Shown piece after piece: positions 34,022 through 42,558 of a DNA stretch of 55,665 nt. Source of the stretch: an uncultured Eubacterium sp. (GTDB lineage: Bacteria > Bacillota > Clostridia > Lachnospirales > Lachnospiraceae); assembly GCA_910577295.1 (NCBI GenBank), contig CAJTLS010000018.1, positions 1 to 55,665 on the forward strand. The letters are read 5' to 3'. The position numbers were made by a program, and so were the translations under genes. Each line of letters begins with the position of its first letter. The stretch's first letter is position 1. The notes beneath the pieces were generated by a model that saw only the letters and a program-made list of their open reading frames with translations, was not told the DNA's origin and did no database searches.

Positions 34022-34807
34022 TTATGCCCCATACTGATAATCATAAAAAAATGATATCCTGTCACCTTTTTTTAACACATATTTACTGCATCCCGTATTG
34101 CCCAAAACGCCATTAACTTTATACTGCCATCCACTCTCGCTGCCACAATCAAATTCATAGAGATTACCAATCCCTTTAATGTAATAAGTACCGTATATCG
34201 GCGTATATTCTGCATCCAAAGCTATCTTGTTCTGGTTGCAAATTCGTTTCAGCACATCGTAAACAGTCTCTCCTTCCGATATTTCCTGTTCTCCCCGATA
34301 GAAATATCCCGAAGCCGGAACGATCTCCTCTATTCCCTCTTTCCACATATCGCGATGCTCCATAATTGCCGTACACTCGATTTCAAATGTAACGGCAGAT
34401 ACCTCCTGCTTTTGGGTTGGTACTGCTGTCATAACCGGTTCCGTGGACGGCTGCGGTGTATTTTCCCTGTACTGACGCTTCTTTCCCTCTTTTACCTTTG
34501 GTTTGTTCTTTTTTGCAGCCGTTTTCTTTGCCGGTTGCTTCGGCGTCGACACGGGCGCTGTTTTCTGCGGCTGCACCGTCTGCTTCTCTGCCTTTTCACG
34601 CCCCGATACGGCCGGCTCCTCTTCCTGCTCAATTCCCGTACCGGTTGCAGTCATAGAAAATACAACCTCTTCTTCTGACGCATAAGTAACAGAACCCCTG
34701 TCTTGTGTTTGCTTTGAAACCGGAACCATGGCTTTTCCTATAAGAAAACAAAGTAATACAAAGAAAAAAGCGGTACATATTATAATTCCTTTACGATTCC
34801 ACTTCAT
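34022..34807 (-). CDS. Membrane-anchored DUF4430 protein
   Basis: The start at 34807 (MKWNRKGIIICTAFF) is preceded by GGAGG; the 261-aa product has an N-terminal membrane anchor, a long Lys/Pro/Thr-rich linker (about residues 55-125) and a C-terminal DUF4430 domain (SGYFYRGEQEISEGETVYDV, SGWQYKVNGVLGN, YVLKKGDRISFFYDY). DUF4430 is related to the C-terminal domain of vertebrate transcobalamin and intrinsic factor. As the first gene of the ECF operon and next to a cobalamin riboswitch, it is a candidate cobalamin (or corrinoid) capture protein. Binding itself is inference. Confidence 0.8.
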   Translation of the reverse strand: MKWNRKGIIICTAFFFVLLCFLIGKAMVPVSKQTQDRGSVTYASEEEVVFSMTATGTGIEQEEEPAVSGREKAEKQTVQPQKTAPVSTPKQPAKKTAAKKNKPKVKEGKKRQYRENTPQPSTEPVMTAVPTQKQEVSAVTFEIECTAIMEHRDMWKEGIEEIVPASGYFYRGEQEISEGETVYDVLKRICNQNKIALDAEYTPIYGTYYIKGIGNLYEFDCGSESGWQYKVNGVLGNTGCSKYVLKKGDRISFFYDYQYGA

Positions 34808-34849
34808 AACTTCCTCCATTCTGAAACGCCGACAGCATTTCCTCTCAAC

Positions 34850-34879
34850 AGAGTAACAAATAATAGACAAATATGTCAA
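34850..34879 (-). promoter_or_regulatory. Candidate promoter of the DUF4430-ECF operon
   Basis: On minus, a perfect TTGACA (34874-34879), 18 bp and TACTCT (34850-34855). It is interlocked with the plus-strand riboswitch promoter. Confidence 0.45.
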
Positions 34880-34892
34880 GTATTGCTATAAT
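34864..34892 (+). promoter_or_regulatory. Promoter of the cobalamin riboswitch transcript
   Basis: TAGACA (34864-34869), 17 bp, TATAAT (34887-34892). Transcription would begin near 34899, 20-25 nt before the riboswitch. Confidence 0.65.
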
Positions 34893-34921
34893 ACTAACCG
34901 ATGGTATCAATAATATTAGTA

Positions 34922-35080
34922 ACCATACGGTTCTCGCGAGAGATTAATAGGGAAGGCGGTGTGAGTCCGCCACAGCCCCCGCTGCCGTATTACGGGAGGA
35001 ATAAGATAATATGCCACTGGCGCAAGCCGGGAAGGTTTCTTATTCTGTTGATTGTCAAGTCGGAAGACCTGCCCTATGGT
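34922..35080 (+). promoter_or_regulatory. Cobalamin (B12) riboswitch
   Basis: The conserved cobalamin aptamer parts are all present in order: GGGAAGGCGGTGTGAGTCC then GCCACAGCCCCCGC (34950-34983), CCACTGG and GCCGGGAAGG (35012-35036), and the B12 box AGTCGGAAGACCTGCC (35058-35073). The outer P1 helix pairs ACCATA (34922-34927) with TATGGT (35075-35080). About 180 nt of leader follows to the DUF4430 gene; no clear terminator or SD-masking stem can be read there, so how it shuts expression is unclear. Adenosyl- or methylcobalamin is expected to repress. Confidence 0.93.
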
Positions 35081-35261
35081 GTGAAATATGACCTTTCGGA
35101 GGGAGAGGGAATGTTTTGACTATCTATTTTAGTCATCACAGGCCTTTCTATGCCCATTTTTAAACCATACAGGAGAGCAATGGTTACTTGGGAAGAAAGG
35201 CTTTTCTTGTATTACCTTTATACCACAAAAAATAAAAATACTGGAAAGAAGGTTTTTTTAC

Positions 35262-36449
35262 ATGAAAACAAAAAAAATGTTGACGGCGCTGCTGATTATT
35301 ATGATGACAATTTCCACGACCGATGGTTTTGTCGCAAAGGCAGCCAAAACGATTACGGTAACACTTCGCATGGAACAGGATAATGCCACCTTGACAAAGC
35401 CTGTCTCCGTCACTATGACAGAGAATGATATCAAAGCCTATGGCAGCATGGCATTTTCCACTGACACAATGACGCCATATCACGTACTGGCAAAATATCT
35501 GATAACAGAAAAAGGCGCAACCGAAGAAACTTTAGCCGATTATTTACTCGTCTCTTCCGGCTTCCTGAATGGAATTTCTCCGAATGGAAACATAAAAAAG
35601 GATTCCGGCTCTCCATCCGCTAATCCAAATACCAGCGACTGCTATTGGATGTTCGCAGTAAACGACGCCTCTCCTGTCAATCCGGCTACCGGATTTTCCT
35701 ATAGCTTAAACGAGTATCCGGTACAGGATAACGACGAACTCGTCTTCTACGGCTTGTGGGGCGGCGATTGGGAAAACTCCATCAGCCCCTATTACACAAC
35801 GTTTGACAAAAAAGAATATACGGCAAAGACAAATGAGAAAATAGACGTCTCCCTGCTCGGTCTTGACATTTTTAACGACTATGGAGTGAAAGCAAACCGC
35901 GCAATCAATGGCGCCAATGTAACCGTTACCAGAGCAAACGGAGAAACAATGCCCGGCCAGTATGTTACCGGCAAAGACGGTAAAGCTTCTCTCTGCTTTT
36001 CGGAAAAAGGCACATACATACTCTCTGCCTACCGCAAAACAGCAGACGGATTACACTATGACATCTCCCGTCCTTTTGCCACTGTAACCGTTACCGGCGC
36101 GGAAATAAAACCGGATTCGCCAATTACAACGCCGCCGGATTCAGCAAAGACTGTAAAACCGTCCAAAGTAAAAGGGGTAAAAGCAAGCGTAAAGAAAACA
36201 AAGAAAAAGAAGAAAAAAGTTGCGATTACGTGGAAGAAATCGGCTAACGCTTCTGGCTATGAAATCTACCTCTCAAAAAAGAAAAAGACGGGATACAAAA
36301 AGGCAGGAAATGTAACAGGTACAAAGAAGACAATAAAAAGAAAAAAAGGAACCTATTTTGTAAAAATCCGCGCTTATAACAAACAAGCGTCCACTACGAA
36401 AAAGATTTACGGCGCCTTTAGCAAAGTAAAAAAAATCAGGGTAAAATAG
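35262..36449 (+). CDS. Secreted DUF4430 protein, riboswitch-controlled
   Basis: The 395-aa protein has a signal peptide (residues 1-27, MKTKKMLTALLIIMMTI), a DUF4430-like domain (about 30-190; CYWMFAVNDASPVNPATG, YPVQDNDELVFYGLWG), an Ig-like segment (about 200-270; GANVTVTRANGETMPGQYV) and a very lysine-rich FN3-like C-terminal domain (KTKKKKKKVAITWKKS ...). It lies behind the cobalamin riboswitch. DUF4430 resembles the transcobalamin C-terminal domain, so a surface role in cobalamin or corrinoid capture is plausible. The basic domain may hold it to the anionic cell wall. Both roles are inference. Confidence 0.8.
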   Translation: MKTKKMLTALLIIMMTISTTDGFVAKAAKTITVTLRMEQDNATLTKPVSVTMTENDIKAYGSMAFSTDTMTPYHVLAKYLITEKGATEETLADYLLVSSGFLNGISPNGNIKKDSGSPSANPNTSDCYWMFAVNDASPVNPATGFSYSLNEYPVQDNDELVFYGLWGGDWENSISPYYTTFDKKEYTAKTNEKIDVSLLGLDIFNDYGVKANRAINGANVTVTRANGETMPGQYVTGKDGKASLCFSEKGTYILSAYRKTADGLHYDISRPFATVTVTGAEIKPDSPITTPPDSAKTVKPSKVKGVKASVKKTKKKKKKVAITWKKSANASGYEIYLSKKKKTGYKKAGNVTGTKKTIKRKKGTYFVKIRAYNKQASTTKKIYGAFSKVKKIRVK

Positions 36450-36468
36450 AACCGGATAGGAGGAACAT

Positions 36469-38079
36469 TTGAAAAGCAATAACAAATTAAAACTCATTTT
36501 TTTCTGCATACTGCTGACTACCGTTATTAGTTGTTGCGGTTTCTCTACCTTTCGCGGCGAAACAGGAACGGGAAATGCCAATGTTGTAACCATTAAAACA
36601 CCGTCTGATAAAAGCAAAACCCGTCTGAAATGGTCGCGCTGCTTTAAAAAAACCGGAACAACATCCGCCAACTCCATTCCTGTTTTGACGAAAGATTCTA
36701 TCTATCTGGTCAATACCAATATTCTTTATGAACTGGATTATAACGGTAATATAAAACGGCAGACAACTCTGTGTGCGAAAATGAATTCTATCAGTAATAT
36801 GCTTCTTGAGGGGAATTATCTTTTTATTCCCCTCAGCGGAGGCATTATGCAATGCATAAATATCCAGTCAATGTCTGCCGTATGGCAGAGTGAAGCATTT
36901 GGCGGCCAGTCCTTGTCTACTGTATTTTATCACGAGGGATATCTCTATGCCGGCTCTACAACTGTCACCAATGGCGGAACGAGCGGAACCTTTTATTGTC
37001 TCAATTCGGCTGACGGCTCTACGGTATGGACGTATGAAGACGCCGAACACAAAGGCGGCTACTATTGGAGCGGCGGCATTGTATATAAGGATACCCTATA
37101 CTTTGCAGGCGACAACGGTTATCTTGTTTCCCACAGTCTGCTGACGCCGGAAGTATACGATACCTGTGCGCTCACGGATACGGCCAAAATACGTGCCGGA
37201 ATTACTTTTGATGAAGAAACAGACGCTCTCTACACGGTAAGTAACGACGGTATTCTCTATCAGATAACGACGGAGGGCAGGCAAATCCAACAGGTAAAAA
37301 AGACTCCCATTGCCGAAAATGCCCGCAACATGAATTGTACCAGTACGCCAACTATCTGTCAGGGCCGCATCTATGTCGGGGGAATCGCAGATAATACAGG
37401 TATCGTGTCGATAATGGACGCCGGACAGATGAAAGTAATCCGCACAATACGTGGAGCCGGACATGCCGAAATAAAATCCTCTCCTCTCCTGTCTACCGGA
37501 GGGAATGCGGATGGCACTGTCTCTGTCTATGTTACGGCAAATTCCCTGCCGGGTGGAATATACTATTTTACTGATAACAAAAAAACAACTGCCGATACTT
37601 TGCAGACTCTATTTGAACCGAATTCGGCAAAGCAGTTCTGTATGTCAAGTGTTACGGCAGGAAGCGACGGCACATTATATTATTCAAATGACAGCGGCAC
37701 TCTCTTTGCTATACACGAAACAACACAAACGACAAACGAGGCAAATAACGACGGACAAAAAACGACTCTTGTTCCACCGTCTGGCAAAAGACAGGAAGCA
37801 AAAACAAACCGCCTTGTAAAAAAGCCCTCAAAAATAACCATTCGCAAAAGAAAACGGCTGGTAACTATAAAATGGAAAAAACTATCGGCAAAATATCAGA
37901 CAATTGTTTATAGAAAATACGGCTCCGGAAAATGGAAAAAGAAAGTGCTGAAAAAAAAGAAAACCATTACGTGGAAGAAAAAAAAGGGAAAAACTCTTCA
38001 CTTCCGCTTACGAACCAGATTAAAAGTAGACGGCAGATGGCGCTATTCCGGCTATACAAAAATCTTTCATTTGAAGTGA
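36469..38079 (+). CDS. Secreted beta-propeller (PQQ-like) protein with lysine-rich tail
   Basis: Starts with TTG at 36469, six nt after GGAGG. The 536-aa protein has an N-terminal hydrophobic segment with ISCCG (possible lipobox) and then about seven repeats of the quinoprotein propeller type (IYLVNTNILYELDYNG, GYLYAGSTTVTNGG, GTFYCLNSADGSTVWTYEDA, TLYFAGDNGYLVSHS, ALYTVSNDGILYQI, TLYYSNDSGTLFAIHE). The last ~90 residues are a lysine-rich FN3-like domain like that of the gene before. It is 19 nt from the DUF4430 gene, so it shares riboswitch control. Binding partner unknown; no propeller catalytic residues are evident. Confidence 0.78.
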   Translation: MKSNNKLKLIFFCILLTTVISCCGFSTFRGETGTGNANVVTIKTPSDKSKTRLKWSRCFKKTGTTSANSIPVLTKDSIYLVNTNILYELDYNGNIKRQTTLCAKMNSISNMLLEGNYLFIPLSGGIMQCINIQSMSAVWQSEAFGGQSLSTVFYHEGYLYAGSTTVTNGGTSGTFYCLNSADGSTVWTYEDAEHKGGYYWSGGIVYKDTLYFAGDNGYLVSHSLLTPEVYDTCALTDTAKIRAGITFDEETDALYTVSNDGILYQITTEGRQIQQVKKTPIAENARNMNCTSTPTICQGRIYVGGIADNTGIVSIMDAGQMKVIRTIRGAGHAEIKSSPLLSTGGNADGTVSVYVTANSLPGGIYYFTDNKKTTADTLQTLFEPNSAKQFCMSSVTAGSDGTLYYSNDSGTLFAIHETTQTTNEANNDGQKTTLVPPSGKRQEAKTNRLVKKPSKITIRKRKRLVTIKWKKLSAKYQTIVYRKYGSGKWKKKVLKKKKTITWKKKKGKTLHFRLRTRLKVDGRWRYSGYTKIFHLK

Positions 38080-38198
38080 AACTGTGATAACATGATGCTA
38101 GGGTCGAAAGGTCAAAGCAGCAGTTAGAGGAAAAGTACCTTTTATCCCAACATAATAACATAAGAGTAGGAACTTGGAATGGAGAATGGAGGATTAGT

Positions 38199-38915
38199 AT
38201 GACAGAGCAGGAACAATTAAAACAATGGATTGACGAATCTGAAAACATCGTTTTTTTCGGCGGAGCAGGCGTATCTACGGAAAGTAATATACCGGATTTC
38301 CGCAGTGTGGACGGCTTATATAATCAGGAATACGATTACCCCCCGGAGACTATTTTATCCCATAGCTTTTATTTGCGCAATACCGATGAATTTTACCGCT
38401 TTTACCGCAATAAAATGCTCTTTCCGGACGCCGCGCCAAACAATGCCCACAAGGCGCTGGCTCATTTAGAACAAATGGGAAAACTAAAAGCAGTCATCAC
38501 GCAAAATATTGACGGTCTCCACCAAAAGGCGGGGAGCAAAGAAGTATATGAACTTCACGGTTCTGTTTTGAGAAACTACTGCAGCCATTGCCACGCATTC
38601 TATTCTCTCGATGATATTCTGGCGGCGACAGGTGTTCCACATTGCCACTGTGGCGGCATAATAAAACCGGATGTTGTGCTTTACGAAGAGGGTTTGGATT
38701 CCTATGTATTAGAACGTGCTATCTCTTATATAAGAAACGCCGATATGCTCATTATCGGAGGCACTTCTCTCGCCGTTTATCCCGCCGCAGGACTGATTGA
38801 CTATTATGAGGGAAACAAATTAGTCCTTATCAACAGGGATAAGACTACACGCGATAGTCAGGCCAACCTTATTATTCACGACGCTATCGGTAAGGTTTTA
38901 GCTCCTTGGGCGTAA
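38199..38915 (+). CDS. cobB: NAD-dependent protein deacylase (sirtuin)
   Basis: Sirtuins remove acyl groups from lysines, consuming NAD. The 238-aa protein shows FFGGAGVSTESNIPDFRS near residue 19, QNIDGLHQKAG near 107 with the catalytic histidine in YELHGSV, a four-cysteine zinc site (CSHCHAFY ... CHCGG near 130-155), and IIGGTSLAVYPAAGL. In many clostridia this family has broad deacylase activity. The name cobB here refers to the sirtuin, not the cobalamin enzyme of the same symbol, so its proximity to the cobalamin locus is not evidence of a link. Confidence 0.93.
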   Translation: MTEQEQLKQWIDESENIVFFGGAGVSTESNIPDFRSVDGLYNQEYDYPPETILSHSFYLRNTDEFYRFYRNKMLFPDAAPNNAHKALAHLEQMGKLKAVITQNIDGLHQKAGSKEVYELHGSVLRNYCSHCHAFYSLDDILAATGVPHCHCGGIIKPDVVLYEEGLDSYVLERAISYIRNADMLIIGGTSLAVYPAAGLIDYYEGNKLVLINRDKTTRDSQANLIIHDAIGKVLAPWA

Positions 38916-38959
38916 CCCGACAACGACAAAGCGCATTTAGTGTCTGAACACAAAGGCAA

Positions 38960-39955
38960 TTAAGAAAAGCGCATTTTTGTCAATTGAATCTGCCGCGGCA
39001 GTATCCAACTTTTTTTATTCGCTGATGCCTGCAAAAACAAGTCAAAGTCTGCTATTTGTCTTTCTTCTTTTGATAAATCTTCATAAGAACAGACAATGGC
39101 AGGCTTGCTTTTATCTAATAACGAAAGCGTATATGCCACATCTTTTCGCTTATCGTCTTTCCGGTTTCTCACAGCTGCGAATTGTATTCCCTCGGACAAT
39201 TCTATCATCTCATCTTCCAGAAAACGAACGCCAATCTCCCGAATGGCCTCCATATTTTCTTCCGTCTCCCCGCATTCATTTGGCCCCTCCACAAGATACA
39301 CCGGCCTCTTTGCAAGCAGGCGTTTCAACTGCCCGCCCGTAAATTCCCGCATGGAAGCAGTTGCCTTTGGCGAGAAAAGATTTCCCGTAAAGACAACGAT
39401 ATCCGGCTGCAGGCTTTCTAATTGTTCAAAAAATGCCTGAACTTCCTTATATGCCATATGTTGTCCGATATGTAAATCCGAGACCGAGACTACGGAAAAC
39501 TCATCGATATTTGCGCTCTTCTTACTCATTACCGTCTGCTCCGACACTTGGGGGATTTGTGAATACACAAATACAAAAACCCCGAAAACAGCCGTAATAA
39601 CGAGTACAATCCAGCTTATTTTAGTCGGGTGGTTAAAGAAACGATAGATACGGTTATTCCATTTTCTCCGCTTGCCAAGCATACGCACGGCGCCACGCAG
39701 GAAACTAAAGACAGGCGTAATGAGCATTACCGCCAAATAGATATCGCAACACAACTGGACGCCCCATAACAGATAATCGTTTGTTATGTATTGAGAGAAA
39801 AAGAAGCATACAAATAGTGTTCCAAGTAATACTACCTGGAACACATAATAGAATACATTTGGTATTCTTCCCCGCTGCCAGAGAAACCGATACCGCAGGA
39901 AAGAATATCCAAATAACAAAATACTGATAACAAATAGAACAAGTGTTACTGCCAT
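38960..39955 (-). CDS. Metallophosphoesterase-like membrane protein, probably catalytically impaired
   Basis: The 331-aa protein has four membrane helices in the first ~130 residues and then a calcineurin-like domain. The first motif VVSVSDLHIG is normal, but the next ones differ from the canon: FTGNLF where GDxF is expected (Asp to Asn), EGPNECG where GNHE is expected, and no GHTHGGQ, with ASANKKSWILPRQI at its place. The overall topology is that of YkuE-type enzymes. I infer a pseudoenzyme or a changed activity. It converges on the sirtuin gene with a 44-nt gap. Confidence 0.7.
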   Translation of the reverse strand: MAVTLVLFVISILLFGYSFLRYRFLWQRGRIPNVFYYVFQVVLLGTLFVCFFFSQYITNDYLLWGVQLCCDIYLAVMLITPVFSFLRGAVRMLGKRRKWNNRIYRFFNHPTKISWIVLVITAVFGVFVFVYSQIPQVSEQTVMSKKSANIDEFSVVSVSDLHIGQHMAYKEVQAFFEQLESLQPDIVVFTGNLFSPKATASMREFTGGQLKRLLAKRPVYLVEGPNECGETEENMEAIREIGVRFLEDEMIELSEGIQFAAVRNRKDDKRKDVAYTLSLLDKSKPAIVCSYEDLSKEERQIADFDLFLQASANKKSWILPRQIQLTKMRFS

Positions 39956-39969
39956 GCTTACACCCTTTT

Positions 39970-41331
39970 CTAATAAACTACTACCGGAGTTCCAATGCTC
40001 ACGTAATCGTAAAGTTTAGCCGCATTATTTAACGGCATATTCACGCACCCGTGGGAACCGCCCCGTATATATAAATTTTTACCAAACTTACGCCGCCATG
40101 TTGCATCATGTAACCCCTGTCCGTCCCAGTTAAACGGCATCCAGTAGTTTACGTGGCTGCGATAACCCTGAACGGCAATCGTGCCCAGATAGCGGTCTTT
40201 TTGTTTTCCATAAATCCGATGTACACCTGTAACCGTTCTTCTCTCTTTTGTCGGAAGTCCGGTGACGATATCGGATTCCATCTTTAATTTACCATCTTTG
40301 TAAAACCACAAATGTTGTCTTGCTATGCTGATTTCGACATATGTTTTTCCGATATCATCTTTCCCATGCTGTGCCGCCTGATTTCGATAAACAGGCTCTA
40401 TCGTAGAGCTCTTCTTCTTTTTCAACAGTTTATTTACTTTTTTAACGGTTTCATCTTCATTAATCCACCAGCCCATAATACCGCCGTGAATTTTTTTCAC
40501 TCCGTCTTTTGTCGTCTTAAATTTTCGTGTCTTTCCATAAGTATTGTATTTCTTTGCCAGTCCCCTTACAAATGAGGGAACCCATTTATTGGATAATTTC
40601 AGCTTACCCTTTTTATATGTGAGATGCTCGCTAATCATTGCGCCGTCTATTACCTCAGTGTCATCGCCAAAGGTAAATGTAATCTTCATATTGCGATATG
40701 CTGCAATATCTTTCTGCTGCGATACAATTAATTTATCGCTTGACTTTACTTTCGGCTGATTATAATAATCGGACAATTGATAACGGATTTCATTTCCGTT
40801 TTTAATATCCTGCTCCATAGCGGACATCAGCTTCTGCATATCTACGTCGTCACCCTGCACTTCATTTACCAGATTCAAATCTTTATCAAAGTAGGCATCG
40901 GCAGTAAATTTCGTAGATTGAGGCAACTGTCTCTGCAAAATGGCTAACAGCATTTCCATGTTTACTTCTACCGAATTCGGCTGTAAAGAAAGAACTACAT
41001 CGCGGTGAAAAAGATAATCTGAAAAAGATATATCTTCCTTTTTGCTCTGCACCTGTTCCTGATTAAATTCACGCGAAACTGCCTGTGAAATATCAATCTT
41101 ATACTCTTGCTTTTCTTTTATCAGCGTTATCGTAAATCCCTCCGCAGCATTCATCTTCTCTACTGCTTCTTCCACCGACATGGCGCTGACATCCGTGTTA
41201 CTCACTATGGCATGCGGGGCAAAGTCACCGCTGAAATATTCTTTGCTAGAGACAAAAAAAGTGATGAGTAAGCATATAAATACACACGCACCAACAATAC
41301 AAGCTATTAAAATTTTTTTGTTCTCTTTCAT
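39970..41331 (-). CDS. L,D-transpeptidase with peptidoglycan-binding domain
   Basis: The start at 41331 (MKENKKILIACIVG) follows GGGAGGAG. The 453-aa product has an N-terminal membrane anchor, a long region with two PG-binding-like domains (about residues 50-280, VanW-neighbour type), and a YkuD catalytic domain near the end: SIARQHLWFYKDGKL, and the active-site block IRGGSHGCVNMPLNNA with the essential cysteine. It forms 3-3 cross-links in peptidoglycan, outside the membrane. The gene is preceded by a terminator that ends the tRNA transcript. Confidence 0.93.
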   Translation of the reverse strand: MKENKKILIACIVGACVFICLLITFFVSSKEYFSGDFAPHAIVSNTDVSAMSVEEAVEKMNAAEGFTITLIKEKQEYKIDISQAVSREFNQEQVQSKKEDISFSDYLFHRDVVLSLQPNSVEVNMEMLLAILQRQLPQSTKFTADAYFDKDLNLVNEVQGDDVDMQKLMSAMEQDIKNGNEIRYQLSDYYNQPKVKSSDKLIVSQQKDIAAYRNMKITFTFGDDTEVIDGAMISEHLTYKKGKLKLSNKWVPSFVRGLAKKYNTYGKTRKFKTTKDGVKKIHGGIMGWWINEDETVKKVNKLLKKKKSSTIEPVYRNQAAQHGKDDIGKTYVEISIARQHLWFYKDGKLKMESDIVTGLPTKERRTVTGVHRIYGKQKDRYLGTIAVQGYRSHVNYWMPFNWDGQGLHDATWRRKFGKNLYIRGGSHGCVNMPLNNAAKLYDYVSIGTPVVVY

Positions 41332-41348
41332 CTTTCTATCTCCTCCCA

Positions 41349-41371
41349 GAAAAACCATTAAAAATGGTTTT
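41349..41371 (-). terminator. Terminator behind tRNA-Ser
   Basis: On minus, AAAACCAT and ATGGTTTT flank a TTTTA loop and end in T residues, 16 nt after the tRNA. Confidence 0.55.
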
Positions 41372-41386
41372 GAAATAACAAGAAAA

Positions 41387-41472
41387 CGGAGACGGTGGGA
41401 TTCGAACCCACGTGCCCGTTAAGGCAAAACGATTTCGAGTCGTTCTCGTTATGACCACTTCGATACGTCTCC
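41387..41472 (-). tRNA. tRNA-Ser (anticodon CGA)
   Basis: 86 nt. The acceptor GGAGACG pairs with CGTCTCC before the discriminator G. The anticodon arm AACGA CTCGAAA TCGTT has anticodon CGA (reads UCG). A long variable arm typical of serine tRNA and the T-arm GTGGGTTCGAATCCCAC are present. CCA is not encoded. Confidence 0.95.
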
Positions 41473-41489
41473 ATTACCAAACAATATAG

Positions 41490-41518
41490 ATTAAAACATT
41501 AAATTAAGAATTTGTCAA
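41490..41518 (-). promoter_or_regulatory. tRNA-Ser promoter overlapping the end of holA
   Basis: On minus, a perfect TTGACA (41513-41518) within the last holA codons, 17 bp, TTTAAT (41490-41495). The predicted start is a few bases before the tRNA. Confidence 0.7.
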
Positions 41519-42484
41519 TGCCTGAATCAAAAAGAGTTCAACCGATAACTGGTCTGTCATCTGTCCGGTCTTACACATTTCCTCGTATTCTACACGGTTT
41601 TTCAGCATTTTCAGCAAATCATTGCGGGCAAATAATTGCGCCTGTCTGGTATATTTTGCTACTGTAAAAGGTGGTATTCCGCACTTCCCCGCCAATTCAT
41701 TTTTATTCATGCCCCTCCCCATACATTCCAACATCTGTAAAAGAATATTGATATGACGGGAAAACAAATACAAAATCGACATCGGTGACTCTTTATTTGC
41801 CAGCAGGTCATGGTACAGACGTAATGCCGTTTCTTTTTGTCCGGTGGCGACGGCATCTATCATATCAAAAATTTTTGATACCGTAAGCCCCGACGAAACC
41901 GCCAGAATATCCTCTTCTTCTATTATACTGCGCTCTCCCGCATAGCCGATAAGTTTATCAAGTTCATGGCTCAATAATTCCATATCCGTACCGGCACGCT
42001 CCAGCAGACGCTCTGTATTTGAAACAGAAATTGCTTTTCCCGCTTTTTTTGCATATCCCGCCACCCATTCTTTGAGCATCTTCTCCGGCTGTCTCACACA
42101 TTCCGTCACGCAGCCGTTCTTATGAAACCACTTGAACAGACGGTTTCTCCGGTCCACCTCCTGCTCCACAAAAATCAGATACGTTGTATCCGGAAAAGAT
42201 TCTAAGTAATCTGTCATCTCATTGCTTTTCGAAAAAAAACGGCTGTCCTCTACGATAAGAAGACGTCTCTCGGCAAAAAAGGGAAGCACCTGTGCGGCTT
42301 CTGCAATCTGCGTTTCCACAATATCCTGATTGCGGAAAAAAGTGCGGTTCATCTCATCTTCCGGCTGTGTCAGACGCTTAATCAAGGCATTCTTATAATA
42401 GCGCACCATATATCGCTCTTCTCCATATATCAGATGAAAATGAGAAAACTGATTCTTCTTTAACTCACTCTCCAATTGCAGCAT
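41504..42484 (-). CDS. holA: DNA polymerase III delta subunit
   Basis: HolA opens the sliding clamp during loading. The 326-aa product has the N-terminal start HFHLIYGEERYMVRYY, LLIVEDSRFF near 88, YLIFVEQEVDRRNRLFKW near 117, and the C-terminal helical part VSKIFDMIDAVATGQKETAL and RHINILLQML. Size and sequence match the family. It sits downstream of comEC on minus, as in many Firmicutes. Confidence 0.9.
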   Translation of the reverse strand: MLQLESELKKNQFSHFHLIYGEERYMVRYYKNALIKRLTQPEDEMNRTFFRNQDIVETQIAEAAQVLPFFAERRLLIVEDSRFFSKSNEMTDYLESFPDTTYLIFVEQEVDRRNRLFKWFHKNGCVTECVRQPEKMLKEWVAGYAKKAGKAISVSNTERLLERAGTDMELLSHELDKLIGYAGERSIIEEEDILAVSSGLTVSKIFDMIDAVATGQKETALRLYHDLLANKESPMSILYLFSRHINILLQMLECMGRGMNKNELAGKCGIPPFTVAKYTRQAQLFARNDLLKMLKNRVEYEEMCKTGQMTDQLSVELFLIQALTNS

Positions 42485-42558
42485 GTGGCACCTCCTCTTC
42501 TATCTCAAACAGTTTCATTAAAACATCAAAAAACAGATTTGTCAACCAATGATACCCG

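Noticed and set aside
34355..34685. Leu/Arg/Ser-rich frames on plus opposite the minus DUF4430 gene
   Set aside because: They are the complement of a Lys/Pro/Thr-rich linker and have no ribosome binding site.
35150..35383. Small frame between the riboswitch and the DUF4430 gene (77 aa)
   Set aside because: An ATG at 35180 has AGGAG before it, but the frame runs far into the DUF4430 gene and has no recognisable product; it may be a chance frame. A leader peptide cannot be excluded.
38080..38198. Third copy of the dispersed palindrome near ATGATGCTAGGGTCGAAAGGTCAAAG
   Set aside because: Only a few bases agree with the two good copies and the arms do not pair.
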